Below, in pieces: positions 1 to 7,574 of a stretch of 40,801 bases of DNA (position 1 is the stretch's first letter; the number at the start of each line of letters is the position of its first letter). Origin of the DNA: Deltaproteobacteria bacterium. Lineage in GTDB: Bacteria > Myxococcota > Myxococcia > Myxococcales > JAHFDP01. The notes under the pieces were generated by a model. The model was not told where the DNA came from, did no database searches, and was given only the letters and a program-made list of their open reading frames with translations. The position numbers and the translations under genes were made by a program. Location of the stretch: NCBI GenBank assembly GCA_023248955.1, contig JAHFDP010000037.1, positions 1 through 40,801 on the forward strand, read 5' to 3'.

Positions 1-215
1 CGGCAAGCCCGCTATGTGATCGGGCGCTTCCAGCGCCACAAATCGGGCCGGTCGCGCTTCCAACATGCGCGGCAAGCCCGCTATGTGATCGGGCGCTTCC
101 AGCGCCACAAATCGGGCCGGTCGCGCTTCCAACATGCGCGGCAAGCCCGCTATGTGATCGGGCGCTTCCAGCGCCACAAATCGGGCCGGCCGCGCTTCCA
201 ACATGCGCGGCAAGC
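1..215. repeat. 69-bp tandem repeat array (three units, left end outside the window)
   Basis: Three head-to-tail 69-bp units start at 1, 70 and 139, followed by about 8 bp of a fourth. They are almost identical: the only difference I see is a T to C near 190. Each unit contains GCGCTTCCAGCGC, which is close to palindromic, and the motif GGGCCGG. Because 69 is a multiple of three, the plus strand stays open as an Arg-rich 23-residue repeat that stops near 225. No start signal or domain supports translation, so I treat it as non-coding. A diverged relative of the unit core lies at 16378-16428. There are no unique spacers, so it is not CRISPR. Confidence 0.9.
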
Positions 216-224
216 ACCGAAGTA

Positions 225-245
225 GACGGCCCGCGATCGGCCGTC
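225..245 (-). terminator. short GC-rich hairpin downstream of the lipoprotein cluster
   Basis: GACGGCC (225-231) pairs perfectly with GGCCGTC (239-245) across a 7-nt loop. It lies about 30 bp past the last minus-strand stop codon, where a transcript end would be expected. There is no run of T after the stem, so an intrinsic terminator is only a possibility. Confidence 0.3.
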
Positions 246-273
246 GCAGGTAACGGCAATTGTGGTTTTCCGG

Positions 274-984
274 CTAAAGACACCCCTTCGTCGCGCCGTC
301 GGAGAGCACCGTACATTTCGCCGCTCCGTCGCAGACGCCCGAGCTGGTGCAATCCACCACGCAGCTAAAGCTGCTGTTCCCATTTGCAAGCTGCTCGCCC
401 ACGCAAAGGTCGCCAACGTCGCAGAGTGTCTGAACGTCAAGACCACAGCGTTTTCCGGTGCCAGCAACCGCTAGGCAAACCCCCAACGTCGGGTCGCCGA
501 GCAGGCCCATGCAACGTTGCGGATCGGGACATTCAATCTTGAGCGCTTTCAGGTGGCAGAGCGTGAAGCAGATTCCCGTGGCGTCGCCTTGTTGCAAGAG
601 GAGGCAATCGCTGTGCGTCGCGGGATCACAAAAGCGCCGCAAGTCCGGAGCGCATGCCGCGCCGTTGGTGGCCAGGTCGAGACACACGCCACGCGAATCG
701 CCGGGCGGGAGGGCGCAACGCTTGCCGCCGCTACAACGAGTGACGGCGGTTTCGGCAGTGCAGATCGGCGAGCAGAACCCGACGTCGTGCGCGGCATCGA
801 TGGGAACGCAAGCGAGCGACGAGAGGCAACCGCCGCCGCCGGGCATGCACCAATCGTCCTCCGGCTGCGGGCCGGCGTCCAAGGCGAAGGCCCGCGTACC
901 CGCGTCGGATGCGGCGCCCGGCGGCGGCGAGACGGTACAGGCGAGGAGCGAAAAGAGAACCGCTGGGCGCGCTACGGCAAACAA
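274..984 (-). CDS. cysteine-rich lipoprotein, function unknown
   Basis: This is a predicted lipoprotein of about 236 residues and the last gene of the minus-strand envelope cluster. A short hydrophobic signal ends in the lipobox SLLAC (Cys about 16). The mature part is rich in spaced Cys pairs, in the style of the small disulfide-bonded modules common in myxobacterial surface lipoproteins. I chose the TTG at 984 because it gives a normal lipoprotein signal and overlaps the upstream stop by only 13 bp. The ATG at 1050 would add a hydrophilic stretch of about 22 residues ahead of the signal and overlap by 79 bp. No clear ribosome-binding site precedes either start, so translational coupling to the upstream gene is likely. 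It resembles the preceding gene in style and may be a distant paralogue. No enzyme motif is visible. Confidence 0.7.
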   Translation of the reverse strand: MFAVARPAVLFSLLACTVSPPPGAASDAGTRAFALDAGPQPEDDWCMPGGGGCLSSLACVPIDAAHDVGFCSPICTAETAVTRCSGGKRCALPPGDSRGVCLDLATNGAACAPDLRRFCDPATHSDCLLLQQGDATGICFTLCHLKALKIECPDPQRCMGLLGDPTLGVCLAVAGTGKRCGLDVQTLCDVGDLCVGEQLANGNSSFSCVVDCTSSGVCDGAAKCTVLSDGATKGCL

Positions 985-1844
985 TAGGTATCCGTGCCGC
1001 CCGCCGTCTTGCACACCGTTCCGTCGGGGCAGGTGCTGGTGCTGCTGCAAAGATAGGCGCAGAGATTCGGAGGCTTATTGGGCTGGCCGAGTGCGCACAA
1101 GCCCGTCGTGCCTCCGGGACTGCCACAATCGCCATCGCCACCATCGGGGCCGCTGCCATTGCAGCTCTTGGCGCAAAAACGTTTCGCGCTTTTCGGATCC
1201 GCATCGAGGGTGATGCAGGTCAGATCGGACGTGCAATTGTTCGCCGCGCTGCAGCCTTGGCCCTCAGAACGCGCGCCCGGGGGCGGATTGCACGCGCCGC
1301 TTGGGGTGTCGCAGGTCGATCCAGCACCGTGCAGGTTGGCGCAATACGCGGTCGGATCCGGCTGGATGCCGCAACCGGGATAGCACGCCGTCTCGCCCGT
1401 CCCGGATTGGAAACAGAAATAGCCCGACCGTGTGCAGTCGGCATTGGAAGCACATTTTTGGTAGCAGACACCCGCGTCGGCCGCACCGGCGTCGGCACTG
1501 AGCTTCGGCAAGAGGCACGTCCCACTAGCCGGACAACCCGCCTTCGCTCCGTCGCAAGACGAAACGCAATAGCCGCCTACAAAGGTCTGCTGCGGCGTAC
1601 CGCAGAAGCGTCCCGTGCCCTCGAAGCAATCTGCGGTCGAAGCGCAGGCTCCGCCAAGCGGAGAGGTTCCGCCATCCGTCCCACCGTCGGTGCCTCCGTC
1701 GTCACTGCCTGCGCCGCCATCGGTTACGCCGGAATCGGTTACGCCGGAACCGCACGTCGAGCCGTCGGGGCAACCCTTCTTCGGGAGCGGATTGCAGGCG
1801 ATGAGCCCGAAAACCAGAAAAAAGCAAGTGTAGCGAGACGTCAT
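972..1844 (-). CDS. cysteine-rich lipoprotein with Gly-Thr-Asp linker
   Basis: This 290-residue predicted lipoprotein has a signal ending in the lipobox LIAC (Cys 17). A low-complexity Asp/Gly/Thr linker follows, then several Cys-rich modules with CxxxxxC spacing of the disulfide-bonded surface type. The start at 1844 is preferred over an in-frame ATG at 1886 because GGGAG lies about 7 nt upstream and the signal then begins at once. It overlaps the next gene by 13 bp, so the two are probably co-translated. The Asp/Gly linker recurs in the cytochrome lipoprotein upstream and in the large Ig-like protein at 22244. That points to a shared way of spacing domains away from the membrane in this organism. 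Ligand and function are unknown. Confidence 0.8.
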   Translation of the reverse strand: MTSRYTCFFLVFGLIACNPLPKKGCPDGSTCGSGVTDSGVTDGGAGSDDGGTDGGTDGGTSPLGGACASTADCFEGTGRFCGTPQQTFVGGYCVSSCDGAKAGCPASGTCLLPKLSADAGAADAGVCYQKCASNADCTRSGYFCFQSGTGETACYPGCGIQPDPTAYCANLHGAGSTCDTPSGACNPPPGARSEGQGCSAANNCTSDLTCITLDADPKSAKRFCAKSCNGSGPDGGDGDCGSPGGTTGLCALGQPNKPPNLCAYLCSSTSTCPDGTVCKTAGGTDTYCLP

Positions 1845-1953
1845 TAGCTGCTCCCGAAAGAAGTGGAAACAACTCACGCTAATCACCGTCAGTGGACACG
1901 GTCAAGCAAGAGTTCGCGTCGAGGGCGAGGCGCAAATATCGACCGATCGGCCG

Positions 1954-2475
1954 CTACTGCGGCGCCCCGCATTTGAGCCACGCCAAAATCCGCTTCTTGT
2001 CGGCCGTCGAAAGCGTCGCACCGCGCGGCATGCTCCCGCTCTGAATTCTCGAGCCGATGCTGCCAGCCCCACTATGAACCGCGCTGTAGTCGCTCTCGAA
2101 CGCGTGACAGGGCGTGCAACTCTTCGCGAAAAACTCCTGCGCGTAACCGGCCCAGTTGTCACTGGTGCAAGTCCCGCCGTCGTTCGTTCCGGCATCGCTT
2201 GTTCCGCCGTCCTCGATCACGCCGCCGTCTTCAATGGCACCGCCATCTTCGACACCGCCGTCGCCGGTGACGCACTGCTTGGCGCGGCAGACGAAGCCAT
2301 CTCTGCAATTGCTGTCTTGGGTGCATTGCGCGACGGACGCAACACAAGCGCCGCTCACGCAGCCCTGGCCCGCGGCGCAGTCGGACGACACCGCGCACAG
2401 GGCCCCGCCACCGCTCCCATCGAGAGAACAGGCCATTGGAAGAAGCGCGAGCGCAAGAAGAAGGAATCGAGACAT
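1954..2475 (-). CDS. lipoprotein with cysteine-rich module fused to a monoheme c-type cytochrome motif
   Basis: This 173-residue protein has three parts. A lipobox signal LPMAC (Cys 16) is followed by a Cys-rich segment (about 27-69) and an acidic Asp/Gly linker (about 71-102). The C-terminal domain carries a CxxCH heme-binding motif, CTPCH at 120-124. A downstream SGSMPRG segment offers Met 149 as a possible distal heme ligand, and the end, KRILAWLKCG, looks like the last helix of small c-type cytochromes. The likely role is electron transfer or heme-based sensing at the outer membrane or cell surface. I use the ATG at 2475, which gives the signal peptide; the frame is open up to 2724, but that part is antisense to nothing recognisable and encodes no signal. 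A 62-bp gap separates it from the barrel gene upstream. Confidence 0.8.
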   Translation of the reverse strand: MSRFLLLALALLPMACSLDGSGGGALCAVSSDCAAGQGCVSGACVASVAQCTQDSNCRDGFVCRAKQCVTGDGGVEDGGAIEDGGVIEDGGTSDAGTNDGGTCTSDNWAGYAQEFFAKSCTPCHAFESDYSAVHSGAGSIGSRIQSGSMPRGATLSTADKKRILAWLKCGAPQ

Positions 2476-2537
2476 TGTTGATGGAACGAGTCGGTTCCTC
2501 TTCACGATACAAGTGCGCGAGCCATTTTTAAAAGGGC

Positions 2538-3206
2538 CTAAAATCGCATTGCTAAGGCAACGTGAGCGACCGGGCCAGAAATCGAAATTTTTCCAGGCGT
2601 GGTGTTGGTGGTCGGAATTGCCGCGCCTGAACCAGCGGAAGCAGTGGCCCGTTCGAACCCCGGCGTGAACGAGAGCGGCCGCGCGAGAAGATAGCCGACT
2701 GAGCCCTCCAGCGAAATCCGCCATTGTCCCGGCTCGGGATTATTGAGACGCATGTCCACACCGGCGAGCGCTGCCGCGGCAACGCCAAAGGCCCAGCCGC
2801 CGCGCGCGGTCGCGAGATCCTCATTCAACCCCAGATGCCCTGCGACCATTCCGAGCTCGAGCGCGGCCGTTGGTTCGAATCGTTTGCTGCGCCGAAAACG
2901 CATGGTGCCGGTCGCGAACATTTCGTGGGCCGAAATGCTCGCGTTGCTGCTGACGAAGAGCGCGCCGCTCGATCCCGCGTAGTCGTACGCGACACCAATC
3001 TCGACGGGCGACCAGTCAAATTCGTAAGTGCTCGCCAAATGAAACGCGGGGAAGGTGCTCTGGTCCGAGGCCAAATCGAATCCCGGCGATCGCACGATCT
3101 GTTGCCGAACACCGACCTCGAGCCTCAGCGGATCGGCGACCTCGTCCGCGTGGGCGATTGCCGAAGCAATCATCGCCAGCGCTGCAACGACAATTTGTCT
3201 AGCCAT
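2538..3206 (-). CDS. predicted outer-membrane beta-barrel protein
   Basis: This 222-residue protein has a Sec signal (cleavage likely after AIAHA, near residue 20). It then shows alternating hydrophobic and polar strands and ends in ALAMRF, a terminal aromatic typical of barrel proteins recognised by the Bam machinery. The start is well supported: GGGGGA lies about 7 nt upstream. The upstream beta-propeller gene ends only 2 bp before it, so the two are translationally linked. No named barrel family is recognised, and size alone would fit an 8-10 strand barrel. Its place between propeller lipoproteins and a cytochrome lipoprotein suggests it may anchor or connect them, which is inference. Confidence 0.75.
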   Translation of the reverse strand: MARQIVVAALAMIASAIAHADEVADPLRLEVGVRQQIVRSPGFDLASDQSTFPAFHLASTYEFDWSPVEIGVAYDYAGSSGALFVSSNASISAHEMFATGTMRFRRSKRFEPTAALELGMVAGHLGLNEDLATARGGWAFGVAAAALAGVDMRLNNPEPGQWRISLEGSVGYLLARPLSFTPGFERATASAGSGAAIPTTNTTPGKISISGPVAHVALAMRF

Positions 3207-3208
3207 GG

Positions 3209-4714
3209 TTAATCCCCCGAGGCGGCGTCGACGACGCCCATGAGCAAGAAACCAGCAATGCGCCGGGCGGAGCCGCGTTGAAAATCGCCGAGCGGAATCA
3301 CGGTGACATCACCAAACGGATCAGCGGCGTCGGCGTAGGCGAAGTTTCCCGCGAGACCGACCGACCTCGGCTGCGTGTCGAGCTGGACCGAATCCGGTAC
3401 GGCGCTTCCGAGTGGCAAGCGCCACAACGCGGGCTCATCGCGCAGGACAAAAAGTTGCGCGCCCCCATCGGCGTCCAACGCGCTCGTGACCAGCGGCTGA
3501 TCCAACTCAACGGTGTGCGGCTTAGCGTGGAGCTTGGCGCTAGCGCTGTCACGCACGATGGCGAGCGTGGTCAGCGCGGGCGCGGCACCGTCCGGGAACG
3601 GCAATGCGGCGTGGCTGAAGAGTGCCAGTCCGCTCGTGAGCAAGGCCTCGGTACGGTACGGCGCGCCGAGCGGAACGGTGCCGAGCGTCCGCGCGCCGAG
3701 GTCCCAAAGGTAGGCCGCATCGCCGGTTCCGGTGAGCAGCACGACGGGAAACGCAGGCGCGCCCGAGGGCGCCGACGAAGGAAGACCAAGCACGGTGATG
3801 CCGCTTCCTGCTTGCGCGAGTGAAACGCGCAGCTCATTTTCCGAGCGGCCGTCGGCATCGAGAAGCGCCGCATCACCCGAAGCGTAGACGACGAGAACCG
3901 AGTTTGATGCCGATGCGATCGTGGCTATGGCGCGCGGGCCTCGGCCTCCCGCGAGAAAGTTGATGTGCCCCGAGAGCGTGCCGTCCGCGGCTTGCGTCAG
4001 CGCGATGGCGAAAACATCGTCCGAACCTGACGCCGTAAGAAAGAGGTGCAGCGCGTCGGTGCCGAAAACCGCATGCGCCGGAACGAGCGTGGCGCCGCCG
4101 AGCGTGAGATCGAGCTTCACCTGACGATCGGGGTGCGCCAGATCGATTACCGCAACGCCGCCGGTGAGGAGCACCGCGGCGTAACGGGGCGCGGCCCCGC
4201 TCGGCGAAAAAACCACTGCCGACGGAGACAGGCTGGAGGTGTCGAGAACCAACTTGCGAACGGTGTTGCCGGCGAGATCGACGACGGCGACTTCGTTGAG
4301 GTTGCGCACGCCCGCATGGGGCGACGAGGCGCCATAAGTGCAGACGGCATAGAGCGAATCCGTTGCGAAAGCGCACCGCCCGAATGACGCACCGAGCGCG
4401 AGCGTCGTCACCGGTTTTCCCGTAGCGTCAAAACGATCGAGCGATTTGGCCGCGCTGGAGAGCACCACCACACCATCTGGCAGAGCGTCGATCTCCACCG
4501 GCACGCCGGAGAGCCGCTGCGAACTCGAGGACGGGACCGCGGGATCGACGCGCACCAGCCGCGCATCGCTTGTGGCGTAGTAAATCGCGCCGGCGGCGCC
4601 CAGCGGAGGAAGCGACGTCAGCGCCACGTCGAACCGTGCACGGCGGCCACCGCAGGCGCTCAGCGCGAGCATCGCTGCTGTTGCGATGAACGCTTGTTTC
4701 GACAAAATCGACAT
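3209..4714 (-). CDS. beta-propeller lipoprotein (WD40/YVTN-like)
   Basis: This 501-residue predicted lipoprotein has the lipobox ALSAC (Cys 21) and a body of repeated blade-like units such as AIYYATSDARLVRVDP, VVLSSAAKSLDRFD and VAVVDLAGNTVRKL. That pattern matches YVTN/WD40-like propellers with weakly conserved blades. No catalytic motif is visible; a binding or scaffold role at the envelope is the reasonable reading. The start has GGAGA about 8 nt upstream. It lies 17 bp after another propeller lipoprotein and 2 bp before the barrel gene, so it is firmly inside an operon. Confidence 0.75.
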   Translation of the reverse strand: MSILSKQAFIATAAMLALSACGGRRARFDVALTSLPPLGAAGAIYYATSDARLVRVDPAVPSSSSQRLSGVPVEIDALPDGVVVLSSAAKSLDRFDATGKPVTTLALGASFGRCAFATDSLYAVCTYGASSPHAGVRNLNEVAVVDLAGNTVRKLVLDTSSLSPSAVVFSPSGAAPRYAAVLLTGGVAVIDLAHPDRQVKLDLTLGGATLVPAHAVFGTDALHLFLTASGSDDVFAIALTQAADGTLSGHINFLAGGRGPRAIATIASASNSVLVVYASGDAALLDADGRSENELRVSLAQAGSGITVLGLPSSAPSGAPAFPVVLLTGTGDAAYLWDLGARTLGTVPLGAPYRTEALLTSGLALFSHAALPFPDGAAPALTTLAIVRDSASAKLHAKPHTVELDQPLVTSALDADGGAQLFVLRDEPALWRLPLGSAVPDSVQLDTQPRSVGLAGNFAYADAADPFGDVTVIPLGDFQRGSARRIAGFLLMGVVDAASGD

Positions 4715-4731
4715 CGTGAATTCTCCGTTTC

Positions 4732-6420
4732 CTACTGCCCGATTTGACCGTTGAGCTCGAAACCCGTGACCGTCTGAATGGCCAGCGAATCCAGTGCGAG
4801 AAATGAAATGCGTCCGGCCGCGTGTTCTTGCGAGACGAAAACGCCGCGGCCACTGGCCGGGTCACCCGGCACTGGCGGGATCGGCCCGAGAAAGAGCGCG
4901 GGCGACTCCAGCCCAATCGGACGCGCCACGAGACTCCTGAGATCGAGTGCGGCCACGCTGCTCTCGCCCGACGTCGGCACCAAAAGAAGCGCCGCGAATC
5001 CTTCCGCCGCCGCGAAGACCACTGAGCGCGGATGCACCTCGCCGGTGAGTTGCAACGCCGACAGGCCAGTGTTGACGTCGAGCAGCGAATAGCCCTGTTG
5101 GAGCGCGACCTGGCGCTCATAGGGATCGGTCGCGGAAGAATTCGACTCGGCCTGATGAATGACCACGACGGTTCGGCCATCGGGCGAAGCAGCCACGGCG
5201 GCGACGCTCTTGGGTAGCGCGTAATCGATTAGCGTGCCGCTGGCGAGATCGAGGCGCGTGAGCTGGTCAATTGCCTCGGCGCCAGTGAAGAGCAGCGCGT
5301 AAGGACCAAGGCCCGCGGCGGCGGATCCTCCCGAGAGCACAGCCTGGCCAATGCGCCGGCCGCCAGCATCGATAATCGTAAGACCCGCTGCATTCGTGAG
5401 ATCAGCGGGAAGATGCGCAATGATGACTTTTCCCTCTGAGCGCAGCACCGCAACCGCTTGCGTACCGTCCGCCGACACCGCCAGATCTGTCGGTGCACCC
5501 GGCAACGTAATCTTCACCGCAACAGGCGGCGCCGCGTCGAGATCAATCGCGGTCAGCGCCGTGGACCCATTGGCGCGCAAAATCAAGAAACGACCGTCAG
5601 GCGTCGGCAGTGCAGAGCGCGCGGTCACGTCCGCGGAGACGTCGGCGGGCAGTGCCACATGCTGCGGTAGCGCTTGCGCAGCCAGGTTCTGCAAATCGAA
5701 AATGTTGAGCCCATCCTTCGCCAGCAGCGCGGCACGAATCGCTTTTCCATTCTGCACGCGGAAGAACGCGTCGGTGGTACGGTAACCGCTGGCCCGCTCG
5801 TAGACGGCGTGCGTTCCAGCGCGCAGTGCAGCAACATCAACGAGCGCGGCCGTAGAGATCCCCGAAGGCGTGCCGCTCAAGGATCGCGACCAGGCCAAGG
5901 CCCAGCTTCCATCTGGCGAAAGCGTGAGCGTGTCGTAGTCGCGTCCGAGAGGCTGAACGCGCGGCGCACCGACATCCTCGATGGCAACGATCGCTTGGCT
6001 TCCCGGCGACAACGCCACGGCCGCGTCGACATCAGGCAACGCCGCGAGGCCTTTCACGCCTGCTGGAACGGTGGCGACATCGACCGCGCGCGACGCAATG
6101 TTGATGCGGGCGACGTCGCTGTCGTTGGCGATGGCCCATACATCGTGCGGCGAAGCGACGGGCGGCGTTCCCGCGGGGTCCGAGTGCTGCTCGGGCGGCA
6201 AGTCGACGCAATCGCCTGCGCGGCACGTTCTTCCCAGCCCGCATTCGGAAGCAGTTGCACACCTCGCCGCTCCGGCATCGCTGCTGCCGTCTCCGGGTGC
6301 TGTCGTTCCACCGCCATTCGTGTCTTTCGCCGCCTCGCCGGGAGCGTATCGCGTGGCGGAAGGTGGAGCCGACATGCAACCGGCAACAGACAAGACAACC
6401 GTTAGGAACCAAATCCGCAT
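4732..6420 (-). CDS. beta-propeller lipoprotein with N-terminal Cys-rich segment
   Basis: This 562-residue predicted lipoprotein is the first gene of the minus-strand cluster. The signal ends in SVAGC (Cys 15). A Gly/Thr/Asp-rich linker leads to a short Cys-rich piece (CATASECGLGRTC). A long propeller follows, with blades such as LALSPGSQAIVAIED, LTLSPDGSWALAWS and VAASPDGRTVVVIHQ of the YVTN/PD40 style. The start at 6420 is chosen over an ATG at 6477 because GGGGAG sits 8 nt upstream and the signal begins immediately. It is probably a sister of the next gene, possibly with a shared partner. Its ligand is unknown. Confidence 0.75.
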   Translation of the reverse strand: MRIWFLTVVLSVAGCMSAPPSATRYAPGEAAKDTNGGGTTAPGDGSSDAGAARCATASECGLGRTCRAGDCVDLPPEQHSDPAGTPPVASPHDVWAIANDSDVARINIASRAVDVATVPAGVKGLAALPDVDAAVALSPGSQAIVAIEDVGAPRVQPLGRDYDTLTLSPDGSWALAWSRSLSGTPSGISTAALVDVAALRAGTHAVYERASGYRTTDAFFRVQNGKAIRAALLAKDGLNIFDLQNLAAQALPQHVALPADVSADVTARSALPTPDGRFLILRANGSTALTAIDLDAAPPVAVKITLPGAPTDLAVSADGTQAVAVLRSEGKVIIAHLPADLTNAAGLTIIDAGGRRIGQAVLSGGSAAAGLGPYALLFTGAEAIDQLTRLDLASGTLIDYALPKSVAAVAASPDGRTVVVIHQAESNSSATDPYERQVALQQGYSLLDVNTGLSALQLTGEVHPRSVVFAAAEGFAALLLVPTSGESSVAALDLRSLVARPIGLESPALFLGPIPPVPGDPASGRGVFVSQEHAAGRISFLALDSLAIQTVTGFELNGQIGQ

Positions 6421-6653
6421 GCGTCGTCTCCCCACCAGAGTTTCGAGGTTCACAACTTCAAGACGCATGCCAATCACTGTCCACAGAGTGCGGAGATGCC
6501 TCGAGGTCGGAGCTGATTTGCGAGAGAATTCTCAAAAGTGAGACACGAGTGTCAGATCGAGCAACCGCTGTAGAACTGGGAAACGATTCCCCGCCTTACC
6601 CGCTTTCCGCAGGCTGGAACGTTTTTCTCCACTATGCTAAGAGCCGCCCGTAC
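6421..6653. promoter_or_regulatory. divergent intergenic region between the lipoprotein cluster and tRNA-Leu
   Basis: This 233-bp space must hold outward promoters in both directions. On the plus strand TATGCT (6633-6638) sits about 16 nt before the tRNA 5' end and could be its -10 box; no convincing -35 box is seen. On the minus strand I find no clear sigma-70 or sigma-54 promoter. No open frame with coding character is present. Confidence 0.4.
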
Positions 6654-6740
6654 GGCCCTCTGGCGAAACTGGCAGACGCGACAGACTCAAAATCTGTTTC
6701 CTTCACGGGAGTCTCGGTTCAATTCCGGGGAGGGCCACCA
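6654..6740 (+). tRNA. tRNA-Leu (anticodon CAA)
   Basis: A complete class II tRNA with an encoded CCA end. The acceptor stem GGCCCTC (6654-6660) pairs with GAGGGCC (6730-6736), followed by discriminator A and CCA. The anticodon stem ACAGA/TCTGT closes the loop CTCAAAA, which places CAA as the anticodon reading UUG. A long variable arm (TTCCTTCACGGGAG) and a T loop TTCAATT with a 5-bp stem complete the leucine-type cloverleaf. The next gene begins only 16 bp after the CCA, so the tRNA may be cut out of a longer transcript. Confidence 0.97.
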
Positions 6741-6756
6741 CTCGAACAGGTAACCC

Positions 6757-7503
6757 ATGATCAACCTCTTTCTGTCTCTTGCGGCTGGCGTCGCTACCTT
6801 CTCGCTCTTTCGCGGGCTCATCGTGCACGTGGCTTGGGAAGCTCTCTTGCCCGGCCTCGTCGCCGCGGTGGTCACCTACATTCTGCTTGCGCGCCGCTCG
6901 ATGAAACAGCTCGAGGCGCTCCTCCTGGCCGCGCAAAAAGAGTTGATGGGCGCACCACCAACGTCGAAAAAAGATCGCGATTCGCGAATCGATCGTGCCG
7001 TCCGCATTCTGGAAACCGGCTTTCCCTTGGGCCGCTGGCAATTCTTGGTGACGAGCAACGTGCACGCGCAACTCGGCGTTTTCCTCTACTGGCGCGAAGA
7101 CTACGACGCCGCGCTGCCGCATCTTTCGAAGTCGTTCATCAAGCACTGGATTGCGCGCTGCATGCTCGGCTGCTTGGCCTATCGAAAAAAAGATCTGGTG
7201 CAGACCGAAAAATCTTTCGAAGAAGCGGTGCGCGCCAACAGCAAAGAAGGAATGCTCTGGAGCACGTACGGCTGGTGTCTCGAGAAACTCGGCGCGCATG
7301 AAAAGGCGATCGCGGTGTTGGCACGCGGCGCCGAAAAAGTTCCTGCGGACGAGCGGCTCAAGCAGAACTTGGAGCGGCTGCGCAACGGCAAGAAGCCGAA
7401 GATGGATGCCTATGCCGAGCAGTGGTACCAACTTGCGTTGGAGGCACCGCCGCAACTGCGCGCGCCGACGACCGGCGGCCGTCGCGCGGGTTTCCGTAGG
7501 TAA
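6757..7503 (+). CDS. membrane-anchored tetratricopeptide-repeat protein
   Basis: This 248-residue protein starts with two hydrophobic segments (about 1-20 and 28-45) and continues as an alpha-helical cytoplasmic domain. Repeats of TPR type are visible around 106-215, for example AQLGVFLYWREDYDAALPHL, EKSFEEAVRANSKEGMLWS and LGAHEKAIAVLARGAEKVP. Such proteins usually act as protein-protein adaptors at the membrane; no partner can be named. AGGT lies close upstream of the ATG. It follows tRNA-Leu by 16 bp and precedes a c-di-GMP response regulator by 71 bp on the same strand. Confidence 0.8.
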   Translation: MINLFLSLAAGVATFSLFRGLIVHVAWEALLPGLVAAVVTYILLARRSMKQLEALLLAAQKELMGAPPTSKKDRDSRIDRAVRILETGFPLGRWQFLVTSNVHAQLGVFLYWREDYDAALPHLSKSFIKHWIARCMLGCLAYRKKDLVQTEKSFEEAVRANSKEGMLWSTYGWCLEKLGAHEKAIAVLARGAEKVPADERLKQNLERLRNGKKPKMDAYAEQWYQLALEAPPQLRAPTTGGRRAGFRR

Positions 7504-7574
7504 CACCACCCGCGCCTACGTCGCACCACATCGCCTTCCTTGCTCCCTCGGCAGGGAATCCCAACAACTAGGGT

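Noticed and set aside
1-215. CRISPR array
   Set aside because: The repeat is contiguous with no unique spacers and the 69-bp unit has no CRISPR-like structure.
16-225. Arg-rich 69-residue repeat protein
   Set aside because: The frame is open only because the repeat length is divisible by three. No start signal or conserved domain supports it.
6460-6480. Sigma-54-like promoter TGGCATG-CGTC-TTGAA upstream of the lipoprotein cluster
   Set aside because: It lacks the GC at -12 that is nearly invariant in sigma-54 promoters.
6654-6740. tRNA-Leu as an attachment site for an integrated island
   Set aside because: No integrase and no repeated tRNA 3' end was seen nearby.
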